Origin: Aporrectodea caliginosa | Taxonomy: Eukaryota > Annelida > Clitellata > Crassiclitellata > Lumbricidae | Reading direction: 5' to 3' | DNA: 64,000 nt | NCBI GenBank assembly: GCA_020284085.1 | Contig: JACEVL010000410.1 | Location: 620,001 to 684,000, forward strand | In this document: positions 56,119 to 64,000 of the stretch, piece after piece | How positions within the stretch are numbered: the first letter of the stretch is position 1 | How the letters are laid out: each line of letters opens with the position of its first letter | The notes under the pieces: generated by a model | What the model was told of the DNA's origin: nothing | Database searches by the model: none | What the model saw: the letters and a program-made list of their open reading frames with translations, nothing else | Made by a program: the position numbers and the translations under genes

Positions 56119-56479
56119 ATTTGCAACAGGGCGGAGACGATTTAAATCTGTTTATTAAAATCATTGATTTAAATCTGTTTATTAAAATCATTGATTTAAA
56201 TCTGTTTGTTAAAATCATAGATTTAAATTGTGATTTAAATCAGTAATAAAATCACATCGTGATTTAAATCAGTAGAAGAAAATCACAATACAAATCAAAC
56301 AGTGAAAATAAATTTAAATCTGTAAATTGTTTTGTCACATAACTCTGCAGATTTGTCTCCAATCAGTTTATCTGCAGCTAGTGCATTCAGCATGCAAAGC
56401 ACTCTAATTCAGCTGGTTGCACAGTGTACACTGTACAGTGTACATAAAGTCTGCTATACCCCCTGCTACTGTCAGAAGT

Positions 56480-57000
56480 GATATGTCCAGGCTTTGTCCC
56501 CTCTTCTTGGCTAACATTGTTCATCCAAAATACAGAGGAATGAATTTGACTGATGATGAGTATGGAACCGGAATGGATTTGCTGTAAAGCAATATGCGAA
56601 CGTGGTTCCGGATTTGGTAAACTATAAAGCAGAAGCATCATCATTTCAATCGTTCATGTTTCAGCAAAATGTCTTGGAAAATGTGAAGCCATTGGATTGG
56701 TGGAAATCTCAAGCAGGCCGCTTGAACCATGAGACTATTAGTATTGAGCAAGATTTTTATTTTGTTTAGGCGTGCTATAAATGACAGTCTAATAATAGGC
56801 TAATTAATTATAATAACTGCTGACTGCAACAGCTTCATATGCTGGCGTTGAGAACTTGAGAGAGTCTTTTCCTCACTCATCCTGGTACATTCAAAACTCT
56901 GCACTGGACTTTGATTTGAAAAAGCTGGAAAGCTGGTGTTTCTTTTCAAACTTATGTACAAGAAGCCATTAGCAGGAGAAGGTGAACACTTGCAGTGTGA
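56480..57000 (+). pseudogene. hAT transposase C-terminal relic
   Basis: Plus-strand broken frames read NVLENVKPLDWWKSQAGRL near 56670-56725 (the hAT PxxWW block). After about 150 bp (56830-56960) come GVE, RVFSSLILVHSKL and FEKAGKLVFLFKLMYK. These are the C-terminal hAT dimerisation segments (GVERxFSxxxLVHSKLRNRL...EKAGKLVFLFKLMxK). Frameshifts and stops separate them. The catalytic upstream part is missing or unrecognisable. Confidence 0.7.
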
Positions 57001-57094
57001 CTGAAATATTTTACAACTCACTGACAACATATGACTAGTACTATAAGTGACCTAATTAGTAAAAAACGGTTGAATTTTTTAATAAGTATAGAAC

Positions 57095-58107
57095 CTATAA
57101 AAATAAACTTACAATCATCCTACGTAAATGTGAAAAACAATATTACGTATCAAGGTTGGATTATCATAAAGATAACTTAAGGGGAGTTTGGAGGGTCATT
57201 AAGGAAGCGCTGCACCATAATGGGTTAAATCAGTTGACTACCACACTACGGATTGATAATAAGATAGTAGACGACCCTACTGTTATTGCAAATACATTTA
57301 ATAATTATTTTACCACAATTGGTCAAAACATGGCTGCTGATATACCTACCTCTTCTTCTTCCTCGTATCGTAAATACTTAAACCTAGAGAATTCTAACTC
57401 TATGTTCATAACCCCTACCACCGAGTCTGAAATCCAGGACATTCTAGCTAACCTGAAGAATACCAAAGCTAGTGGTTCTCTTGATTTACCGGTCGATGTT
57501 TTAAAACAGTTTGGTAACTTTATATCTCCGCCATTGACTCATTTGATTAATCAATCTTTAGTTACGGGCATTGTTCCTCAAAACATGAAGATTGCTAACA
57601 TCTCCCTTATTTTTAAAACAGGGGATTGTTGTGAGGTGGTGAATTATCGTCCTATCTCAAAATTACCCTGCTTCTCAAAAATATTAGAGAAGATCATGTA
57701 TAAGCGTGTTTATGACTTTCTAACAGTTAATAATATATTATATGATAAACAATTTGGATTTAGGAAGAATCATTCTACTAACTTAGCTATTATCGAAGTT
57801 ATAGATAAAATCTCGGAAGCTATGGATGACCGCAGTTGTACACTGGGTGTATTCCTTGATCTGTCGAAAGCTTTTGACACTTTAAATCATAATATACTTT
57901 TTGCAAAATTACACCATTATGGTATCCGCGGTATTGCTTTAGAATGGTTTAAGTCTTACTTCACTAACAGATTCCAACAAGTCTCTTATGCTGGTATTCT
58001 CTCTAACATGGCGCCCTTACTCTGTGGGGTTCCGCAAGGTTCTGTATTGGGTCCTTTATTATTTTTAATTTATATAAATGATATTACAAATTGCTATCTG
58101 GTTTTAA
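57095..58107 (+). pseudogene. LINE A ORF2, left part of reverse transcriptase
   Basis: Open from about 57095 to 58112. Recognisable RT blocks in order: SGSLDLPVDVLKQF, NYRPISKLPCFSKILEKIMY, FGFRKNHSTNLAI, FLDLSKAFDTLNH (catalytic Asp), GVPQGSVLGPLLFLIYINDI. The frame then meets the LINE B tail and stops. The style (LxYGIRGxALxWFKSYxxNR) fits the jockey/CR1-group of LINEs. The endonuclease domain is absent through 5' truncation. Confidence 0.75.
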
Positions 58108-58144
58108 TATAATATAATATATAATATAATATAACAAGGTTTAA

Positions 58145-58181
58145 AGTGGCTCAGAAGACTTTCATCTGTGTCAGAGCCACT
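58145..58181 (-). repeat. LINE B 3' hairpin
   Basis: AGTGGCTC (58145-58152) and GAGCCACT (58174-58181) are perfectly complementary. They lie between the ORF2 stop and the TTATA-type tail. This is the likely template-recognition structure for reverse transcription. Confidence 0.7.
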
Positions 58182-58210
58182 CTCTCGAGTCTCATCCACT
58201 GCATCGTGAC

Positions 58211-61209
58211 CTAATATTCAATTTTGCTGAGTCTCTTCTTGAACTCCGCCACCGAGTCCGCAGCAACAATTTCCTCGTCCAACTTATTCCAATTGTTCAC
58301 AACTCTTGCACTGAAGAATCTTTGCATTATTGTCCCCGATGTCTTTTTGATAATCTTGTAGCTGTGTCCTCGAGTTCTTTTGTCAACTGCGAATTCAAAG
58401 AGCCTTTGTGCTGGTATCTTGTCTCTTCCTGTCACTATCTTGAATGTCTCTATTAAATCTCCTCTATCTCTCCTTTGCTCCAATGTTGTCAGCTTGCATC
58501 TCCTCAGTCTTTCTTCATATACCAGATTTCCGAGTCCCTTTATCATCTTCGTTGCTCTCCTTTGTATTTTCTCTAGTTTTTCTACATCCTGCCTCAGGTA
58601 TGGACACCACACTTGCACACAATACTCCAAATTAGGCCTGACCAATGCTTTGTATAATTCGAGCATTATTCCTTTTTCCCTGTTTATTATTGTCCTCTTA
58701 ATCATTCCAAGTACTTTGTTTGCTTTCTTTGCAGCCTCTGCACATTGCCTTGATGGTTTGGTGCTGTTGTTTACGATTACTCCTAGGTCCCTCTCCTCCT
58801 CTGTTTCTCTCAATATTATTCCTCCCATTTCGTATTGGAGTTTTTTGTTGGTTTTACCCATGTGCATAACTGAGCATTTTTCTGTGTTGAACATCATTTT
58901 CCATTCCTCTGCCCATCTGTGTAGTCCTTCAATGTCTTTCCTCAGTACTTCGGCTTCTTCTTCCGTATCCACCCCTCTGCCCATTTTCGTATCATCGGCG
59001 AACTTTGATATTTTCAACACTATTCCACTGTCAATGTCGTTTATAAACACCACAAAAAGCAACGGCCCCAAAACAGATCCCTGTGGCACCCCACTCTCCA
59101 CCCTCGACCATTTTGAATATTTCCCTCTTATTCAAACTTTCTGTCTTCTATCACTCAACCATTGTTTTAACCAATTCAACAAATTTCCTCCGATTCCACT
59201 CGCTTCCAATTTCTTTCCCAACCTTTTATGTGGGACCTTGTCGAATGCCTTTGCGAAGTCCAGGTATACTAGGTCGACCGCTTTTCCTTCATCCAGTTTC
59301 TTGTACATCTCTTCGAAAAAATCTAGCAGGTTTGTTAGGCACGACCGTCCTTTCGTGAATCCGTGTTGGCTATTGAGGATCACACTGTATTTCTCATAGT
59401 GTTCAATCATTCCATCTTTGATGATTCTCTCCATCACTTTACACACTATGCTTGTAAGGCTGACTGGCCTGTAGTTTTTTGCTTCATTTCTGCTTCCCTT
59501 CTTGAAGATCGGTACTATTAGCGCATCCCTCCAATCCTGTGGGATCTCTCCTGTTTTCATTGACTGTTCCATAATATGCGATAATATTCCTCCCAATTCT
59601 TCACTTAGTTCCTTTAGAAACTTTGGATGCATTGCATCCGTACCTGGGCTCTTATCAGTTTTAAGTCTTTTCAATTCTGCTGTCACTTTCTCTTTTGTGA
59701 ATGTTACGGTCTTCAATCTTTGCTCCTCTTCTCCATTAAACATCTTCATCGCCTCTGGTATATTTTTTTCGTCTTCCTTGTTGAAAACTGAGCCAAAGTA
59801 TTTGTTTAATTCCTCTGCCGTCTGTTCGTCTTCCGTGATCAAACTTCCCTTGTCATTTATAATTGGACCAACTCTATCTCTCTTCTTCTGCCTGCTTCTC
59901 ACATACTTGTAGAAGGATTTACTGTCTTTTTTCACATTTGCCGCAAGTTTCCTCTCATAATCTTGCACCGCTTTTTTGTTTGTTTTGTTTGATTCATTCC
60001 TTTTCTTGACATATTTTTCCTTTAATTTATCTATTTGGCTCTTCATGCCTTGATCATCTGAATCCTTACCTTCTTTTAACCTGTTGTACTTCTTCCAGGC
60101 CTTTTGCTTCATTCGTCTTTTTTCTGTACCTCTCTTGTTACCCATGGCCTCCTTTTGACCATGCTTCTCACTCTTGGTAGTGTTTCTTCCATGACCTCAC
60201 TCAAGCACCTCACTAGCATTTCCCAACTTTCGTTTACACCTAATCCTTTGACTTTGCTTTCTAGTTCTTTTTCCCTTAGTCTGCTTCTGACTACATCATA
60301 GTCCGCCCCAAAGAATTTATATCTTTTTTGCTTTTCTTCCTTGTCTTTCTGGTTTCCTAATGCCATTGTCCATCTAATTATCTTATGATCGCTTTTGTTA
60401 AAGTTCTCCCCCACAGTTATGTTTTCCACCATGTTTTCGTCGTTCGGCAGGACCAAATCCAAAATGTATTTGCTACCCTCTCTCGTTATTTCTGATACAT
60501 GTTGTTGTAGAAATGCATCGCTGATCAGATCCAAAAACTTCTTGTCTTGTGGTCTTTCTCCCTCTGACTCTTCCCAATTTATGTGGTAGTTGAAATCCCC
60601 CATTATCACTGTTGATTCCCTGCTTGCCTTTTCTATTACTTCATATAGCCCTTTTTCCTTTTCCTCCTCCCATACTGGTGGCCTATAGCAAACGCCAATT
60701 AGTAGTTTTTTTCCTCCGTTTTGTATCTCGCACCACACATTCTCCTTGCTTTTATCGTTACTTAGGTCTTGTCTTTCTACTGCTACTATGTCGCTTTTGA
60801 CATAGAGTAATACTCCTCCTGCTCCATGTCCCGTCGTCCTCTGGTTTTCCCTGTCTCTTCTGAACATGACATAGCCGTCTATCTCAAGCTCACAGTCTCC
60901 CATCTCCTCATTGGCCCATGATTCCGTCAGTCCAATTATGTCCGGCTCCTCCTCTTCCACATATAGCTCCAATTCCATTCTCTTCTTTCTGTTAATTATA
61001 CTTCTTGCGTTTGCATAAAAACACTTTATTTCTTTTTCCTTTGGCTCCTTATGTTCTGGAATACTCCCTTCCTTTTCTTTTTCTTTTTTTCTCATATTTT
61101 CTTCCTTCGTTCTCTTTTGTTTCTCCTCGGCTCTTGTCTCTCTCATTGTTGCTTTTTTATCTTCACAATTTTCATGGATCCAGGCCACCCCTTCACCTTG
61201 TAAATCCAT
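58211..61209 (-). pseudogene. LINE B ORF2, endonuclease and reverse transcriptase
   Basis: An APE-type endonuclease comes first: YANARSI, IIGLTESW, GVLLYVKSDI, GDFNYHINW and SDHKIIRW with the expected Asn, Glu, Asp and Asp/His residues. RT follows with SPGTDAMHP, NYRPVSLTSIVCKVMERII, LVYLDFAKAFDKVPHKRL, GVPQGSVLGPLLF and KFADDTKM, then TRGHSYKI and FFSARVVNNWNKL near the end. Two lesions only: one base is missing in an A run at 60118-60123, shifting the frame between endonuclease and RT, and an in-frame TGA at 59132-59134 replaces a codon just before GVPQG. The start overlaps ORF1 by 67 bp. It fits the CR1/L2 group. Confidence 0.8.
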
Positions 61210-61590
61210 TCCCCCGACTCTTCTTTGTTTTGTTTCTCCTTACTTTCTTTGACTAGGCTCCGGCATCTTTCCCTTTCTCCCTCCGTTATATCATGTGCCA
61301 CCGATATCCTCATATACTTGTCTTCTGCTGCCCTTAGCTTCCCCAGTGATTCCATGACCTCGTTTTTGGTTGCTCTTTCCCGAAACTCCACTAGCAGAGG
61401 CCTCGTTTTGTTGCTTTCGTTGGTTTTTCCCATCCTGAACATTTTCCTTATATCTTTGCCTTCACAGTTTACTTTTAGGACGTCTCTGAAAAGTTCCAGC
61501 ACCGTTGTTTTATCCTCCGTCATTCTTTGTTCGCCTGTTGCCTCCTGGCTTTCTTCTAGCCTGTGGATAACAATGTTGTCCTTGAACTTG
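61143..61590 (-). pseudogene. LINE B ORF1 (N-terminally truncated)
   Basis: A frame of about 150 residues starting KFKDNIVIHRLEES and running through FRMGKTNESNKTRPLLVEFR, AEDKYMRISVAHDITEGERERC and a final Lys-rich IVKIKKQQ. The NIVIxxLEES ... RPLLVxF ... DxTxxER blocks match the RRM and C-terminal domains of L1-type ORF1 RNA-binding proteins. The coiled-coil N-terminus is lost at the junction with LINE A; any upstream codons belong to A's antisense strand. Confidence 0.65.
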
Positions 61591-62429
61591 GTATTGTTTG
61601 CAGATGACACCTCTGCATTTGTATTTAGCAAAAATTACTACGACCTCTTCCACACCATGAACTTAGAATTAAGCCACTTGTCTTGTTGGTTTCAAGTTAA
61701 TATGCTATCTTTGAATATTAAGAAATCTAACTATATGCTATTTAAAAGTCGTAGAACAAGGATACCTGAATCCTTTAACCCTATCTTAACCATCGATAAC
61801 ACTCAATTATGCCGGGTGTCCAGAGTTAAATTTTTGGGTGTCATCATTGATGAGAACCTTACTTGGAAAGCCCATGTCCAGCATGTGTTAAATAAAGTCT
61901 CCAAAATTACAGGAATTATTTGTAAACTTAAATGGTCTCTGCCAAGCTCATCCTTGAAGTTATTATATACAACTCTTCTATTGCCATATCTAAATTACTG
62001 TACTTCAGTTTGGGCTGGTGGCTATCAGAGCATGCTTAAGCCTGTATTTTTATTACAAAAGAGGGCAGTTAGAACTATCTGTGGAGTCCACCGTGCAACT
62101 GAGAGCTCAAGTCTGTTTAAATCTCTCAAGTTATTAACAATTTATGACATCTATAAATTACAATTGGCAATCTTAATGTATCGGCACCAAGTGGAATGCT
62201 CCCTGCACTATTTAGTAACTACTTTCTTGTAAACGCCGTAATACATGATCATAACACCAGATATAGGCAGAACTATCGATCTGAGGTCTGCAGAATAAAT
62301 GTACGATATTTTTCTGTTAGAGTTAAAGGCCCACAGTTATGGAATTCAATTAATACTGATATTCGTGAGTCACATTCATTAATAGCATTTAAAAGTGCTC
62401 ATAAAAATTATTTGATTGACTTGTACTGA
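61588..62429 (+). pseudogene. LINE A ORF2, right part
   Basis: Resumes at NLVLFADDT (FADD at 61597-61608), then VKFLGVIIDENLTWKAHV, LNYCTSVWAGGY, QKRAVRTICG and KLQLAILMYRH. A frameshift near 62185-62196 shifts reading to the frame ending HDHNTRYRQNY...VKGPQLWNSINTDIR at 62429. This is the normal C-terminal order of such ORF2 proteins. Apart from the interruption and one shift, the part is well preserved. Confidence 0.7.
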
Positions 62430-62720
62430 CTGCATTCACTAACTATTGTTGGACACTCGAACAGTTGTGTTTCATTGTCTCATACGTTTGGTTACATACG
62501 ATCACAGTACATCTTGTTGATGGAATATTCTATTGTTAACATAATAATTATGGGGACGACTAGATAAGCTGAGTCAGCTTCTTCTCCCCATTGAATCGTT
62601 TACTACACAGGATCATTGATGAACAATTCAGTGACTGTATAACTTGCTATGTACTTTGATCATCCATACTGTTTGATTGTTTTTTACTGTTCGATTCTGA
62701 ATAAACCAATAAACCAATAA

Positions 62721-63024
62721 TGTAGTGTTCTATTGTACAAGGTGTGACACAGTAACTTGCAACTTACAACGCAGTCTGTTTTCACAGTTAATCAGAGCAA
62801 TGACTGCGTCATTGGATTTAACTGACTGTTCCTTGTTTGTAGTATTAGTATTAAGTATAATGATATACCCGTTAAAAGTTGTTAATTTGTATGGTATGGC
62901 TGCAAAACTAGGCAGTAAATACAAACTAAGAACTAGCAGAAAAAATCGGATTTAAATTAAATAAATCCGATTAAAAAAATAGCATTATTTTTAATTTAAA
63001 AAATCGTGAGTTTTATCAACCCTA
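62721..63024 (+). other. right end of the hAT element
   Basis: hAT sequence resumes after LINE A's tail and contains GGATTTAAATTAAATAAATCCGATT, echoing the left-end repeats. It finishes with ATCGTGAGTTTTATCAACCCTA. No coding sequence is recognised. Confidence 0.5.
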
Positions 63025-63159
63025 ATTTGTAAAGGCATAATGATCTAATCACCTTACCTATATCCGCTCATTTGCCTCGCATGAGAACATAAACTACTAA
63101 GCCAAATGTGAAAAGTTAGCTCCAAATAAATAACTATTCCTATATTCTCGAGGCGGTTT

Positions 63160-64000
63160 AAATTATATTTTTCAATCTTAAATCTTAATAATAACCTGTG
63201 ACTGGTAACTAATTAATTAGAAACAAAATAGGCCTAATTAGCTAATAAAATAGCATGGTAGATAATTCTAATTCTAATTAATTAGTTAAGAAAAGATTTG
63301 ATAATTCTTATTCTAATTAGAAATTGTCTAATTTTAAGTAAAATCTCATAATTAGCTTTAGAATAACTTTGCCTACATAGTTCGTTACTTACTCTTTTTG
63401 CTTTGATTGTAACTAGTTAACGTGAACTAATATTGTTAGCTTTTATATCTTTGAAAGAAGAATTGCCTTTAGTTATGACATGTTTTTATGAAAAATTTCA
63501 GTAGGCTACATAAACAAATTCATCAGGAAAGTAAAATTAATTGGAAAGATAATAATGTGAGATTTCTCAGAGGTTTTCAGTTGCATCTGAAACACCTGTT
63601 GTTCCTACAACATCAGCGACACTGGAGCGAGGATTTGGTGCAGCAGGATTTGTTACAAATGAGTAAAGAAATCGGCTTAAAGACAATACATCAAAACTGA
63701 TTATAATTCCAAAGTTCAACTCCGATTTCTTATAAATAAAAACATTTTCCTCAGTAACAAGAAGAAATTGGACGTTGTCCATTGAAATTTGAGTTTCGTA
63801 ATAATTTGACATATATAATTATGTAATAGACTGAAAGCCAACCTGGCCAAATTTGAAATTGAAATGTTTTTGTATCGTTTTGTATTAGTTGATTGCTAAT
63901 TCTAAGGCCTAATTAGTTCTACAAAATGATAAGTCTAATTCTAATTATGAAATTCAAACTAATGCTAATTCTAATTCGTTGGTAACAAAATCTTAATTAC
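63160..64000 (+). mobile_element. second hAT relic, running off the window
   Basis: Repeats of CTAATTCTAATT occur at 63255-63345 and again at 63895-64000. Between them, at about 63570-63715, broken plus-strand frames read PVVPTTSATLERGFGAAGFVTN and RNRLKDNT, the hAT dimerisation block (PTTSAxxERxFSxAG ... RNRL). A stop interrupts it. The right terminus is beyond 64000. Confidence 0.55.

Larger units (their letters stand above)
58108..61590 (-). mobile_element. LINE B, CR1/L2-like, inserted in LINE A
   Basis: A minus-strand element of about 3.5 kb with part of ORF1, overlapping ORF2 (endonuclease plus RT), a short 3' region with a perfect 8-bp hairpin, and a TTATA-type tail at 58108-58135. 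It is 5'-truncated inside ORF1. Its junctions fall within LINE A's reverse transcriptase. Confidence 0.75.
57065..62720 (+). mobile_element. LINE A, interrupted by LINE B
   Basis: A plus-strand non-LTR element, 5'-truncated (starts within ORF2 just before YRTYKNKLT near 57095) and ending with an ACCAATAA-type tail (AATAAACCAATAAACCAATAA) near 62720. LINE B occupies about 58108-61590. A's RT is cut exactly before the FADD catalytic box: motif B and INDI lie on the left and FADDT on the right. It lies inside a hAT transposon. Confidence 0.75.
56119..63032 (+). mobile_element. hAT transposon containing two nested LINEs
   Basis: The left end CAGGGCGGAGACGATTTAAATC (56127) and the right end, read inward, TAGGGTTGATAAAACTCACGATTT (63024) are diverged hAT-type termini. 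The flanking 8-mers are ATTTGCAA (56119-56126) and ATTTGTAA (63025-63032), 7 of 8 matching. The left interior has repeats of GATTTAAATCTGTTTATTAAAATCATT. Transposase remnants lie at 56480-57000. Everything between about 57065 and 62720 is inserted LINE sequence, so the original transposon was roughly 1.2 kb as it now stands. Confidence 0.65.

Noticed and set aside
58380..59399. 339-codon plus-strand frame
   Set aside because: It is antisense to LINE B's reverse transcriptase, Ser/Leu-rich and without any domain: a shadow of the real minus-strand frame.

Overview
This is eukaryotic, animal DNA with no prokaryotic organisation. It is AT-rich, full of microsatellites and crowded with transposons. 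The few host coding pieces are exons bounded by splice signals. The Gmr1-like Gypsy element (a group described mainly from deuterostomes), CARD- and TRADD_N-like immune modules, tRNA-headed SINEs and many hAT elements together suggest a marine invertebrate deuterostome (echinoderm, hemichordate or amphioxus-like). The phylum is an inference, not something the sequence proves.

Layout. 1-10.2 kb holds fossil DNA transposons: an unassigned element with terminal repeats and a recurrent internal motif (3.7-5.9 kb), a 1.07-kb fold-back hAT element (6.5-7.6 kb), a hAT MITE (7.6-8.15 kb) and a MITE with TAA target duplications (9.74-10.2 kb). 10.35-13.05 kb holds a 5'-truncated non-LTR retrotransposon. 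Its protein has a YLDD reverse transcriptase and a C-terminal restriction-like endonuclease. It and several shorter copies lie between (TAA)n tracts and end in one hairpin. 13.4-30 kb is mostly non-coding, with microsatellites, SINE pieces and one CpG-rich patch (24.9-25.5 kb) that may be a promoter.

30.5-37.15 kb is the best preserved unit: a minus-strand Gmr1-like LTR retrotransposon with one unbroken 1809-codon gag-pol frame in the order gag, protease, integrase, reverse transcriptase, RNase H. Its LTRs are nearly identical. Its leader carries tandem repeats resembling the T-arm of the likely tRNA primer. 37-44 kb holds LINE remnants, two tRNA-derived SINEs and another inverted-repeat element.

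44-54 kb on the minus strand holds the likely host exons: a charged coiled-coil exon with an internal 49-residue duplication (44.2-45.0 kb), a beta-propeller-like terminal exon (49.3-50.2 kb), a TRADD_N-like terminal exon (52.8-53.2 kb) and a CARD exon (53.55-53.84 kb). All four begin in phase 1. The CARD exon and the TRADD_N-like exon join in frame, suggesting a small innate-immune adaptor.

54.3-64 kb is layered transposons. A hAT MITE splits a LINE relic. Then a 6.9-kb hAT element (7/8-matching target duplication) contains a plus-strand LINE, which is itself split inside its reverse transcriptase by a minus-strand CR1/L2-like LINE. A second hAT relic runs off the right end.
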